A stretch of 64,000 bases of DNA from Trissonchulus latispiculum (Eukaryota > Nematoda > Enoplea > Enoplida > Ironidae). Location: positions 1 to 64,000 of the forward strand of contig JASAND010027992.1 in assembly GCA_030248195.1 (NCBI GenBank), in the 5' to 3' direction. The translations under genes were made by a program, and so were the position numbers. Shown here in pieces: positions 10,735 through 22,085 of this stretch. The notes beneath the pieces were generated by a model that was given only the letters and a program-made list of their open reading frames with translations, was not told the origin of the DNA and made no database searches. Positions within the stretch are counted from its first letter, which is position 1. Every line of letters begins with the position of its first letter.

Positions 10735-12025
10735 AAGCGGGGAAAAACCCACTCGCCAATGCGGGGGGAAATCCACCTCCAGCGTAAGCTACCGGTATGG
10801 GCTATATATATAGGATTGATTTCATAGCCTATCTTGAAGAGCGTCCAAAATCAACCTAGAGGCTGCATTATTGCAGCCGCCGTTGCTTTCTTGCAAAGGT
10901 TTTGAAAATTTTGGTCCGTCCAAGTGCTAAAACTTGACAAACTTTGCCGGGCCACCCTGAACTACTGAAAAGACCCAGACTAAAACGGATTAATGTCTAC
11001 TAGATATATACGTATATGCATATACACAGAGTTGGCGCCGGGTCCGGGTACCCGCGCGGGGACCCTTGGGCCGTGCCGGGTCGGGTCCAACGTTAGGACC
11101 CGCGGGTCCAAAATACTGAAGAAACTGGATTTTAGTGCCTTTAGGGATGTTAAAACATAATTTGTTGTTTTTCTAAAAAGAGATTTGTAGAACCGATGTG
11201 TTAGGCATTGAGATAGAATGCTTAGTAGTAGTATAGTTTGTTGTTGTCTTTCTAATTTTATGTTGGTCTGCTGGGCTGGGCTAGAAACACAATATGTAAC
11301 TAGAATTGGAAGCAGAAATATGATAACTCAAATTGATAAGTTAGTATAAGATATTGCAATGTACGCAAAAATAAACCTACTAAACAAGCTCAAGGACATT
11401 GCTTTAAAATACATGCCACCAAAAATTCGTTCAAATTCTTTCATCCAGAGCAATCCTTAGTTATCTTAAGGACACGCTCTCGTAGTGTCTCTGGATTCAT
11501 GACAAAAAAGTGCTACCGATATGCAAACTAATACCAAACCAGCCCTAGCACTCAAAAATCATATAAAAGTTGTCATAAAGCGTAAAATAAATTTTCCTAA
11601 AGCTTATCACAGGTTTTATTCATTGGGCTATTAATAAAGCTTCAGTAAAATTTAAGACTGCAGTGAAATTTCAGAATGCAGTGAACGTTTGAAATGCAAA
11701 CTGGATCTTTTTTAGATTTGGGTACCCGGATCTGGGTCTGGACGGGTCCGGGTCCGGGTCCGGGCCGGGTCTGAAATTTTGGACCCGGAGCCAACTCTGC
11801 ATATACATAGCACCTGTTGCGCTTCACGATGATATGTCACACTGCGCTTAGTTCACCCTCCGGTATGACTTAGTTGGAGGAACCTACATAGAGTTGGCGG
11901 GGACATCCTACGGCGGGAAAAACCCACTTTCAAAATTAAAATTTTATCTAACCATTAGCAAGAAAGGGCAAACTATACACTCGTTTAATAGTGCCTAGAT
12001 TAAATTGGTGTATATATAGGCTTTG
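10735..12025. repeat. Dispersed repeat with GGGAAAAACCCAC ends, copy 1 (interrupted)
   Basis: Flanks of the hAT-like insertion (10735-11026 and 11808-12025) align to an uninterrupted copy at 16275-16770. Shared blocks are ATAGCCTATCTTGAAGAGC, AAATTTTGGTCCGTCCAAGTG and TAGAGTTGGCGGGGA. GGGAAAAACCCAC-type motifs stand near both ends (10739-10752, 11915-11927). No ORF and no superfamily assignment. Confidence 0.65.
11019..11807. mobile_element. hAT-like non-autonomous transposon A with 8-bp TSD
   Basis: The element (11027-11799, 773 bp) starts CAGAGTTGGCGCCGGGTC and ends in the inverted GACCCGGAGCCAACTCTG. It is flanked by a perfect 8-bp duplication CATATACA (11019-11026, 11800-11807). CAGNG termini plus 8-bp duplications are diagnostic of hAT elements. 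Subterminal GGGTCC tandem repeats occur at both ends, and the interior is AT-rich without a transposase. Removing it rejoins the repeat seen intact at 16275-16770, which confirms the insertion. Confidence 0.88.
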
Positions 12026-12495
12026 TCGGGCATCGTTCTGTTGTCCTGGGGGTCGAAATCTGACATGGTGCCGTTTCAAGCTATGACCAAAAATAATCTA
12101 GAGAAAAGCGCCTTTTCCAAATGCTTAAACTGCCAAAAATAAACAATTCTAAAAACTATACAAAATTTGTGCCTATGACTACAATAAAAATTATATATAT
12201 AACAAACCATACATTTTTCATATGATGACCTCAATTTTTGTACAATAACGAATATTTTGATGCACTTAAGAAACAACCAAACCCACTCTTTCGGTTGGAA
12301 CGGTTTTTAGTTAGGTATATATGTTTAAAAATTAGGTTCTAGGCGGACATAGGACAAGACTTTAAAACGTTAACATGGGCGAGACAGGCTGTACATAAAT
12401 GACAAGAGGGCTAGGTTAAAAGCGTCGCTAAGAAGCCCACGGTCATGCCATCTCTTCACATGCTGTTCTATCGACTGAGTAACAGGCTCAGTTGT
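12026..12495. other. No recognisable gene
   Basis: AT-rich stretch. The one small minus-strand frame (12076-12276) shows no domain and no splice support. Confidence 0.4.
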
Positions 12496-12519
12496 GTCCG
12501 CTGTTTTTTGCTAGAAACC

Positions 12520-12665
12520 AGTTACTCGTTGCGCTGATTCCAACAATATCAAACCTGTCTAGTTTAGTTGAATATTTAGCAGGCACGTGCTTGAACGGGC
12601 CTCTAAATGCCGCGCAGCGCCTTTTACACTCATCTCATATTATAGGGGGGAGGCGCTATCACCCC
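12520..12665 (+). repeat. Dispersed repeat, inverted mate at 4735-4880
   Basis: Shares CTGATTCCAACRATA, GTCTAGTTT, TATTTAGC and CGCGCAGCGCCTTTTACAC with the reverse complement of 4735-4880. The open frames through it are by-products. Confidence 0.6.
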
Positions 12666-12837
12666 CTCCCCCTACAAAAATATACGTACTTGTAGTCTTC
12701 GTCCAATTCCATTATGGTCCTTCCATTTCTATCTCCAGCCGATTTCACAATACAACGAATCACTATTTTAAGCTGGTCAAAATCATCGTCTGTATCAGAT
12801 GAACCCATCTCCTATAGCATTAAAATTATATGTACAG

Positions 12838-15085
12838 CCATGGGGTATAGCCATGGGGTGAAAAAACCCACCCCTTTTTGGGGGAAAAACCCACCCGCCT
12901 CCTGGGTCATGGGTTGGAGATATGGGTAATCTTACACTTTCCGAGTAGGGATCGACCGGAATTCCGGTTCCGGTTCCGGTTCCGGTACTTTTTGGTTCCG
13001 GTTCCGGTTCCGGTTCCGGTTTTTGAAAACGTACCGGAACCGGAACCAATTTTAGCCTATTATCAAAAGCAAAATTTTATTAAAATTTTCAAAAAATTTT
13101 ATCAAACTTCTTTAAAACTTTTTGAAAAATCTGCGATTCTCTTATAACCAGAATATTATTTATACAAAAATTTTCGCCTGCGGCGCTATTGCATTATATA
13201 CTTAGAATGTTTTGAATTTGTAATAATAATGTCTAATGTATCGTTGTTATGAATATTAATATATATATTATAAAACAAAAATAATACTTAATAAGTCAGA
13301 TTAGATAGCACAAGACCGCCGAAACTTTTAAATTTAAGAGTACCTAATGCTGAATTGAAATTATTGAAGCTATTTCAAAATTATAGAGTGCGCTGTTGTA
13401 TAATCAAATGTCAGTTTTAGCTTAAATTTAATCTTTTTAATTGTTTAAATCGAGACTGGACTTTAAATATGGACTACGTAAGTTTGTTGCTCTTTGTTTA
13501 GTAATTAATCCAGTGCGCAGATCAACAGAATTACTAAAAAATTATGGATGGAACAAATAGCAATGGTTTTTAAAAATCTTTTGAAGAAACGTAATTTAAA
13601 ATTTGAATATCCTGATGAAGCTAGCTAAACGGAAGAAATTTTGTTTAACTCAAGTTGGAGAAATTGTGCATTTCGGTTTTCTTTGAAACTTGTGAAAAAT
13701 ACTTTTGGCTTATATGTTTAATGGATGAAAATTTATATATAATATTTCAATCATGCAAAAGCCATTTGCATTTTAATCAGAAAACTCCAATAACAAAGTA
13801 ATTATACTGAGATATAACAACAAGCTAAGGAATTATAAGCCGATGTTCTAAACAAGTCCAATTTTGTATATAGCTGATGTTACCTAAGTTCATAACCAGA
13901 TTAGATTTACAATACGGAATTTATACATACAAGAACAGTAATTTTCAGAAAAAGTTTAATTTTGTCTGAAGTATATACAGAGAGAATAAAAGTAAACTAA
14001 AATAGTAATAGATATCTTTTGTTTTCTAAAAATGTAAATGGCATTATTTTTTATTTTGCGTTTTGAAAATGCTGCAACGCTTCTAGTAAAGTTAAATGAA
14101 CTTTTTGATTATGACTAGAAATTACCAGCCTAGAAAGCCAGATAAAAACTAAACATGTTTATGACTTATTTTGTCGATGTGTTGGTGCTCGCAAAAATTT
14201 TGGAGGAATCAATTTCTATCTACTTATATTTAGCTTAATTTAAAATTCGGCTTAACCAAGTAAGAAGTTATATTTTATTTGCAAGCAAATGTCCTTTAAG
14301 TCAACTTGCATTCGATTAAATTATTCATCGAAATTCGTATATAGAATGTAAAAATATAGATGACGTTTATTCCTCGAAAATATGCTCGAATAATATAAAT
14401 ATATATAGCACATTCATACCGTGTATTTTAAATTTTAAATTTTGATTTTAAAGCTATAATAAATGTAGTAAAGTTTAACTGTGCTATAAAACAAAAATCT
14501 CTTAATAAATTGCAAATTTCATGTTCCTGCATTGAAATAACTATATAAATATAAAGCAAACGTTCTTTACAATGTTCTAGTAACTATAAAAAAGCGAAAA
14601 ATTGTGCAAAATTGTCCAAATCGTCAGAAAAAATTTTCGATTTTTGTAGTGTTAAAGAGCTGGTTCCGGTTCCGGTTCCGGTTCCGGTTCCGGTTTTTTA
14701 AAGCCAGTTCCGGTTCCGGTTCCGGTTCCGGTTTTTTGGAGTTCCGGTCGATCCCTATTTCCGAGATATGAGTTCCAAAACATAGCAGCAGGAAGCGCGA
14801 CTCTTTCTAACCTAGGATCTAAGATCAAGTCATTTGGTTCAGTCCTGCTCATTTTATGACATTTTGAAAATGGCAACTACTTTTTGGTTCAACCATCCAA
14901 AAATTTACTAAAAGTTTGGACCGATGTAACTTTTGACTGGGTTGGGCTAGAAAAGTTTTGCAAAGATATGCAATGATGGCAATTCTTCCTCTTTGCACAC
15001 AGCCAGAATTAAACCGATCTGCTGTATCGTTAGTCTGGCAGATTGCCAAACGTGGCGGGGGAAAACCCACTTTGGGGGGGACCCA
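12838..15085. repeat. Repeat with GGGGAAAAACCCAC ends, host of hAT-like element B
   Basis: GGGGAAAAACCCAC motifs lie at 12881-12894 and 15057-15070 at the two edges of a segment interrupted by the element at 12946-14757. The motif is the same one that edges the repeats at 10735-12025 and 16275-16640, so this is probably another diverged family member. Confidence 0.4.
12938..14765. mobile_element. hAT-like non-autonomous transposon B with GGTTCC arrays
   Basis: The element (12946-14757, 1812 bp) begins TAGGGATCGACCGGAA and ends in the inverted TTCCGGTCGATCCCTA. It is flanked by a perfect 8-bp duplication TTTCCGAG (12938-12945, 14758-14765). Just inside each end is a tandem array of the hexamer GGTTCC (12963-13040; 14660-14735). 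The 1.6-kb interior is very AT-rich and encodes no transposase. The TAGGG terminus and 8-bp duplication place it in the hAT superfamily. The peptide frames through the arrays (repeating PEPEPE or GTGTGT) are artefacts. Confidence 0.88.
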
Positions 15086-16274
15086 TAACCCAAATTTTTT
15101 TGGAAAATTTTTTAACAACTCAACACGGAAACAATTAGACTATAGCACGGTACTATCGAGCACGCTGCGCCATCCTATGCGGTCAGATTCGGACAATTTT
15201 GCTTACCTGGCCAGCTAGGGGCTAAAAACCTTAAAAGTGCCATTTCGCTGCTGGAGGACCCAATACAGGTATACAGTACAGCTCAAAAAAAACTTTATTT
15301 TTTGCGAAGTTCGCCTTTTTTGCGAACTTCGCGAACTTGGTGAAATTTCGCCAAATTTCGCGAACTTCGCGAAGAATTTTTCGCGATGTTTCTCGAAGTT
15401 TTTACAGTTAGCTAATTGAGGGGTTTTCTCCATAGTAAAAATAAAAAGTTGAGTGGGCAAGCAAAATTTCAGTTTTGTTTTGATTCAAATCCAAACTTCA
15501 CGAATTTCGCGAACTTCTCCAAATTTCGCGAACTTCGCGAAGGATTTTCGCGAAGTTGTTAGTAATAAATAGCGAAAAGCTCGGTAACCAGTTTCAACCT
15601 CTTCCAGGAATTCGGGTGTTATCTGGAATGAAAGAAAGCAGCATGACGTACGCAACCAGATACGCTCTAATTAAACCAACTGAAATTTTTTTGTAGACCT
15701 TTATAATCCGCTACAGTGATGATAATAGCTCCGAGTGCGCCTAAAACTCTGATAACGTATCCTAGTTCGTGTAACGCGTCCCTCTTTGTAATCAAGTGAC
15801 TTAGTTAAAAACTAGCCCAAGAGTTCAGATAAATGAAATTGGGATTTCCCGCGCATATATACGTAACATATTGAATTCAAAATCCAATTTTGAAACTTTG
15901 TTGGGCATCCGGCACGGTTATTTGTCAACTCAAAACTTAGGTTAAAGAAGCTTTGTTGATTTAAAAGCAAAAAAATCATATCCAATTTTTGTCAGCTTTT
16001 CTTTCTGAATGGAATTTCTGACATCAAACTTGCACAAGCTACGACCAAAACATTTCAAAGATTTCTGAAGAGTTTTCAAGTCGTAAAAGTTCTAAGTTTC
16101 GTCAAAAATTCCGTCAAAAATCCCAAAAAAAGATTTTTGCCAGAATTCTTTACATGCTTAAGGTGGTGGTATCCTTTTGTGTAGTGCTTCTCGTGCTGAT
16201 TTTTTTGAAACGCTATAACTTTCTCAATTTCGGGAGTAGGAAAGAGATTTATACATCGTTTTAAAGCTTATCTG

Positions 16275-16770
16275 TATAGTCAAGAGGGGGGGAAACCCAT
16301 TTTAATATGCGGGAAAAAACCCACCTTCAGTGTGGGCTTAGCGGTATGAGCTATATAAGATTTTAATAGCCTATCTTGAAGAGCATCCAAAATACCACTA
16401 GAGGCTGTATTATTGTTGCTCCCGCTGCTTCCCCGCAAATTTTTTGGGACTTTGGAATTTTCGAAAATTTTGGTCCGTCCAAGTGCCGAAATTTGGCAAA
16501 CTTTGGCTGGTCACCCTGAACTAGTATGTGTAGGGCATCTGTTGGGCTTCATGGTGATATATGCCACACTGCTCTAACCCCTCTGGTGCTACCTGGGGGT
16601 GACCTAGAGTTGGCGGGGAAAAACCCACTTTTCAAAATTGAATTTTTTCTAACCGTTAGCAGGAGAGGTCAAACTAATACATTTGTTTAATAGAAAACAT
16701 ACATACATACATACATTTGTTTAATAGAGCCTATAGATTAAACTGGTATACATTTTTTGATTTGGCTCAA
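16275..16770. repeat. Dispersed repeat with GGGAAAAACCCAC ends, copy 2 (intact)
   Basis: Uninterrupted homologue of the repeat at 10735-12025, nested in the TA-flanked foldback. The motif occurs at 16311-16324 and 16615-16628. A 34-bp local duplication containing (CATA)n follows ATTTGTTTAATAG near 16680-16725. About 120 bp upstream, CTTAAGGTGGTGGTATCC (near 16158) resembles the terminus of the TTAA-flanked family. Confidence 0.6.
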
Positions 16771-17054
16771 CAAGTCTCAATACTCCAGAAAATCCGACAA
16801 ATGTGCGGTGACACGAATTTCGCAACGTTGTATCCAGTTTTCTCGCAACTGGAAGGTTTTCGCCCAAACTAAAAACTAAACTTCGCTGTTGGTTATAAGG
16901 AACAAAATTTAGTGCAATCTTTCACCCAGCTGTGCGGGAAAAGATGATCTGTATTGAGGTTAGCCCACCCGAAGTATGTATATCCAACAGAATGCTGATT
17001 TTATTGGTGGTATATAAAGTACAGGCCAAGGCCTACATGCTGGTATATAAATCG

Positions 17055-17775
17055 ATTTTGAAAATCCTTTGATCTTTGCCGCTTTTCCAAATTTGACTGG
17101 CTATTACTCGCGACTCTTTCAATTGAAAAATTTTTCAATTGGATTTTCAGGACCGCTTATGTGTCAGCTTTCATGTGACCTATGTGTTATTTCAAAATTT
17201 GAAAATCGATGTTTTCCAAAAATACACTTTTTGACCCAGAATTTCGGCAATGCGAATCTAGCAAAAGTGACTAAAAATAGCACAATAATAAGGTTTAGTC
17301 TGAGCTGAATCCAACGATATAAAGTTTTCGTGACTACGATTTATATTTCCCCTGCGACGAATTTTTAAACAAGTCCCCCTTTTAGCTAGTTTACACTGGT
17401 TGCGGCAAATCAATGCGAAATACGTACCACAACTTGTCAAAAATCAGCTGAAATAAGGAAATTGCTTGAAAATTCGTTGCGGGGACTATATTAGTTGTAG
17501 TCACGAAAACTTTATATCGTTGGATTCATTCAGCTTAAACTTTATGATTATGCTATTTTATATATGTACTTATATACTTCTGCTAGATTCGCATTGCAGA
17601 AATTTTGGGTCAAAAAGTGGTATATATTTCTCGAAAACATCGCTTTTCAAATTTTGACATAGGTCACATGAAAGCTGACGCATAAGCGGACCTGAAAATC
17701 CAATTGAAAAATTTTTCAATTGAAAGAGTCGCGAGTAATAGCCAGTCAAATTTGAAAAAGTGGCAAAATATTTGA
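17055..17775. repeat. Internal foldback, homologous to the window's first 330 bases
   Basis: The arms mirror each other around about 17400-17440. For example CCAAATTTGACTGGCTATTACTCGCGACTC (17089-17118, only landmark bases named) pairs with its complement near 17727-17756. GAGCTGAATCCAACGATATAAAG pairs with CTTTATATCGTTGGATTCA near 17510. No ORF. Confidence 0.7.
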
Positions 17776-18479
17776 AATTAGAAAAACTTGAATATACGAA
17801 CTATCGCACTTCTTGAGGAAATTAGCTGATGTTTGGGACTATATACATGTGATAATTTTCCACCAAACGGCTAGTTCCTTGCACCTACTGATCTTTCAAA
17901 ACCTAAACATCTGTTTTGATGAATTTTAATTTTCAATACTATTTCGCTCCCTACATTTTCTGGTCAACGTGTTATATAGAGTTTTAGGCCCACTCGGAGC
18001 TATTCGCATCCCTGTAGTGGATTATAAAGGTCTACAACAAAATGTCAGTTGGTTTAATTAGAGCGTATTGCGTACGTACATTCCATGCTGCTTTCTTTCA
18101 TTCCAGATAACAACACCCGAATCCCTGGAAGAGGTTGAAACTGGTTACCGAGCTGAGCTTTTCACTATTTATAACTAACAACTTCGCGAAAATCCTTCGC
18201 GAAGTTCGCGAAATTTGGAGAAGTTCGCGAAATTCGTGAAGTTTGGATTTGAATCAAAACAAAACTGAAATTTTGCTTGCCCACTCAACTTTTTATTTTT
18301 ACTATGGAGAAAACCCCTCAATTACTAACTGAAAAACGAAGTTCGCAAAATTTGGCGAAATTTCACCAAGTTCGCGAAGTTCGCAAAAAAGGCGAACTTC
18401 GCAAAAAATAAAGTTTTTTTGAGCTGTACTGTAGAGAAGTGCAAATAGGCTTAAAAGAAAGTTCTATATAAGTACGCCA

Positions 18480-19990
18480 AGATGACAAGATGACAACGCC
18501 CCCGGAATTTTGGGGGGCCTTTTTAGACCCCCCCCACCCTCCCCCAAAAAATTTTTCTATTTTTATGCCAAAAATCGCGTTTTCAGCCATTGCAAATATC
18601 GAAAAACATGAAATCATTAAGTAATTTTAACATTAGACAGTGTTTTTAAACTCGAAAACTTTAAGGTCAATATTGAGTCTAGAAGTCCATAAAACCGTTA
18701 TAAACGTGTATATTTCGCGATAATAAACACGTAGGCCGAAAATTTGGACTTTTTTAAAAAAATTGCCAAATTTACCTTAAAAATGCCCCATTTTGGCCCA
18801 ATTTTGGCGCCATCGGCGCGACTACCCCCCCCCCCCATCGGTGTAATTGGGGGGGGGGGGGTAGTAACCGGCACTTATGTAGATTGGGGGGGGACAAAAA
18901 TTTTGCCTTGGTCCCCCCTTATGGTTCGAAAAAATTTTTTGTCTCCGGTTTGGCTGAGAACTTGCCCCTAGGGTAAATCGAGGTCGCTGAGTTCAAAAAT
19001 CGAATCGAGAGATCGATCCGATCGATCTATCGATCAGTAGAATCGATCGATCAAAATCGATCAAAAAATTTTTGTCTCCGATTTTCGCGAAAAGTTGCCC
19101 CTAGGGTAATTCGGGGGTGCTGATTCCGAATCTGCAGTCGAAATTTCGATACGAGCTGCCAAAATCGAGTTATTGACGAATTTTTGAAAAATCGATAAAA
19201 ATCGATTTTTGCGGGCGCAGGATCGATTTTCACGAAATTTCGATTGCAGATTCGGAATCAGCACCCCCGAATTGCCCTAGGCCCAACTTTTCGCGAAAAT
19301 CGGAGACAAAAAATTTTTGATCGATTTTGATCGATCGATTCTACTGATCGATAGATCGATCGGATCGATCTCTCGATTCGATTTATAAAATAAGCGAACT
19401 AGATTTACCCAAAGTTCTCAGCCAAACCGGAGATAAAAAATTTTTTTCGAACCATAAGGGGGGACCAAGGCAAAATTTTTGTCCCCCCCCATCTGTGCCG
19501 TAGTGGCCCCCCCAGCCATTTTTTCAAACCCCCCCAAGAAATTTGTGGGGGCCCCCGGCCCCCCCAACTGGGGGGGGGGGGGTGGAATTCGGCCGAAAAT
19601 GGGGCATTTTTAGGGTAAATTTGGCAAATTTTTTACAAAAGTCCAAATATTTGGCTTAACGTGTTTATTATCGCGAGAAATACACGTTTACAGCGGTTTT
19701 ATGGATTTCTAGACTCAATATATACCTTATTGTGGACTCAGAAACATGTTGGCTATCAAATTTTCTAGTTTAAAAACACTGTCTAATCCTAATGTTAAAA
19801 TTACTTAATGATTTCATGTTTTTCGGTATTAGCAATGGCTGAAAATGCGATTTTTGGCATAAAAATAGAAAACTTTTTTGGGGGAGGTTTGGGGGGGGGT
19901 CGTGGGGGGGTTTGGGGTTTGGGTCTAAAAAGGGGGCCCCCAAAATTCCGGGGGAGGGGAGGGGCCCCCAACCCAAATCCCCGTTACACC
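18480..19990. repeat. G/C-homopolymer-rich foldback with nested GATCGA palindromes
   Basis: Inverted arms from about 18490 to 19970 share AAACATGAAATCATTAAGTAA and AAAACACTGTCTAAT with their complements. They contain runs of 8-13 G or C. The centre (19000-19390) is a further palindrome rich in ATCGATCGAT, with TGCTGATTCCGAATCTGCA inverted around about 19190. No coding potential. The G runs could form quadruplexes and may be miscounted in the sequence. Confidence 0.65.
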
Positions 19991-20019
19991 TATCTATGCC
20001 CCCCCAAGCCCAATTTGTA

Positions 20020-20470
20020 TAGTTTCCCTGGAAATTTTGGTTGGGGGGGGGTAAACTTCGGAAATTTGGTGGTCAACCCCCGAAATGTGATGGGGAGTAC
20101 CCCCCCCCCGAACCCCCCCCCCAAAATTCGGACCTCAGAAAATTCAAAAAATGGCCAAAAAATGCAAAATTTTCTGTAATTTAGCCCTTTTTTCATCAAA
20201 ATAAGGCTTGTTCTTAACGTTTTAGGCGTTTTTGCACCGTTTTAAAGCGATTTTAGGCCAAAATTTTAGAAAAATTTTTCAAAAAATGAACATTTTTCGA
20301 CCAAATTTAGCTAACTTTTTGGGTCCAAAAATCGTTGGAGGGGGGGTTCGGGGGGGGGGTAGCCAAAAGTGGGGGGAGGGATAGTCCAAAAATCTGGGAG
20401 GGGGTAAATTTGGTCGAAAATTTCGGGGGGGGGCATACCCCCCCCCCTAAGGAAACTATGCCAAGTTGGC
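20020..20470. repeat. Second oligo-G inverted repeat
   Basis: TATAGTTTCCCTGGAAATTTTGG (20028-20050, landmarks only) is mirrored at 20425-20460 by CCCCCTAAGGAAACTATG. Each arm contains runs of G or C of up to ten. No ORF survives scrutiny. Confidence 0.5.
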
Positions 20471-21216
20471 CCCTTTTTTGATGAAAGAAATCCCCAAACT
20501 GAATTTCGGAAAACGTTCTGGACATTTTGGTTAACACGTAAGGGTAACCAAAGGGGAAATTTCCTGATTAAAAATTAATTTTCATGAATTGAAAAACAAA
20601 ATAGTACGAAATAAAGGCCTATTGGGACCTATTACGGGAAACCAATTTTTAAGTGCTAATTCTCCCAAAATATTTATTAATAAAATTTAATTTTATTAAT
20701 TCTTTCCGCGTCCTTGTTTCCAAGCCTATTTCTTTACTTTCAGGCTTGAACTCCTGACGCCGCCTAGTAATCCTAGTAACAATTGCTCTCCCTCACTGGA
20801 ACTCAGTGTTCCCTAACTGGGAAGGCAAGAGGGCAATTGCTACCCAAAAATTGTGCATACAAAGAACTACGTAATTTTTGAATAACTAAAAACTGAATAT
20901 TATTATTCAATCTACGGAACTACCTATAAAGGTTAACTAATTTTTATATTGTTTTATTTATTTGGGAGGGGGTTAAGCCCCCTTCGAACCTGTTAGTACA
21001 CCTAAGGTGTGTACTAACTCCCTTCTCTGCGAAGCAATTATTTGTTGGGAGAGGGCCAACAGAGGCTCAGCCTAGTGAATGGAACTTTGAATGGGCGCAA
21101 CAACACGTGACTATTACGACTTAACATAAAAGTCAAACGAGGCCGATCTAGCGGCACACCTTTGAAATTGCTAATATTATGAAATAAAGATGTAACTTAA
21201 CAAAAACTATTTAGCC
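20461..21216. repeat. Multi-hairpin repeat beside the LTR element, related to 63000-63735
   Basis: The first 160 bases (CCCCTTTTTTGAT, then TTTGGTTAACACGTAAGGGTAACCAAAGGGG) align with the reverse complement of 63600-63735, which is on the far side of both genes. Downstream are several perfect hairpins, such as GTTAGTACAC/GTGTACTAAC (20992-21018) and GGGGGTTAAGCCCCC. It might be a terminal region of another transposon family. No gene. Confidence 0.45.
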
Positions 21217-21786
21217 CATATGTAATGAATTCAATTTTACTTAAGGACTGTGAGTCAAAATTGTTTTAGCTTTTGGTTGTTGTTATCAAAACAATTACTC
21301 TTGATCTAAAATATTTCAAGGCTGCTCATTTCATTCCAAAGTAGAGGAAGATTAATTCTTTCTGTGATGAATCTCATATTTTCCTGGAAAGTCGCGCTTT
21401 TAGTGCCATTCACTAATAGATTGCGACTTTTGTCCCAACTTTCATTCTAGGAGCAGAAGCAAGAATTTCTTGTCTGTTTAATTTCCTGTTTTCTCAAATT
21501 CGTTCCTTCAAAGAGTCACTTAATAATAAATTGCACCCTCTGGCACAGTGCTTGCTGTTTGCCACAGGTAGCACCTATATCATAAAGTGGGGGGACGCCG
21601 CAATTTCTGTTAACTTTATTTTGCATTATCACATTTTATCTCATATATCTTAAAGAAAACTAAGATAAAATGTTGACCACTGAAGAAATACAGAGTTTAA
21701 ATTTGTGCATTCTTTATGAAAATATACTAATTTTTTATAACTCAAGCTTTTGAGAAGCACCCCCTCAAGTTACAAACTTTGCAGTG

Positions 21787-22085
21787 GTCAAATTTACTTT
21801 CAGCCAAACCTTAACGTTTGGCAAAGTTTCGGAATAAAATCCATTATTGTGCTTTATTCCTTCACCTGTCCACATTAATTATGAGCCTTAGTCTTGCTTT
21901 AGGAAAGCTGAAAATTTAATCACGAACTTTATATTGGTCAAATTTACTTTCAGCCAAACCTTAACATTTGGCAAAGTTTCGGAATAAAATCCATTATTGT
22001 GTTGTATTCCTTCACCTGTCCACATTAATTATGAGTCTTAGTCTTGCTTTAGGAAAACAGAAAGTTTAACTTCTAAATTATAAGT
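21787..22085. repeat. Tandem duplication (2 x 150 bp) inside U3
   Basis: GTCAAATTTACTTTCAGCC begins at 21787 and again at 21937. About 130 bases match between the units. The same pair occurs in the 3' LTR (offset +19824), so the duplication predates this insertion. Confidence 0.85.

Larger units (their letters stand above)
15272..18433. mobile_element. TA-flanked foldback transposon, 3.2 kb, Tc1/mariner-like ends
   Basis: Inverted termini CAGTACAGCTCAAAAAAA (from 15274) and TTTTTTTGAGCTGTACTG (to 18431) are directly flanked by TA on both sides, the Tc1/mariner target signature. The outer arms (15274-15800 and about 17980-18431) contain many copies of the palindromic unit GCGAACTTCGCGAA. They remain recognisably paired through TGGAAGAGGTTGAAACTGG and AGGTCTACAA. 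The middle has been filled by other repeats (16145-16770 and 17055-17775). No transposase is visible. Confidence 0.7.

Noticed and set aside
12878..13147. Pro-Glu or Gly-Thr repeat proteins in several frames (also 14652-14876)
   Set aside because: They are translations of the GGTTCC hexamer arrays at the ends of a hAT-like element.
16690..16712. (CATA)n microsatellite as a regulatory element
   Set aside because: It is a short simple repeat within a local duplication in a transposon; nothing suggests function.
645..20470. Inverted repeats as assembly hairpin artefacts
   Set aside because: The arms differ by many substitutions and small indels, and several have transposon-type ends and duplications.
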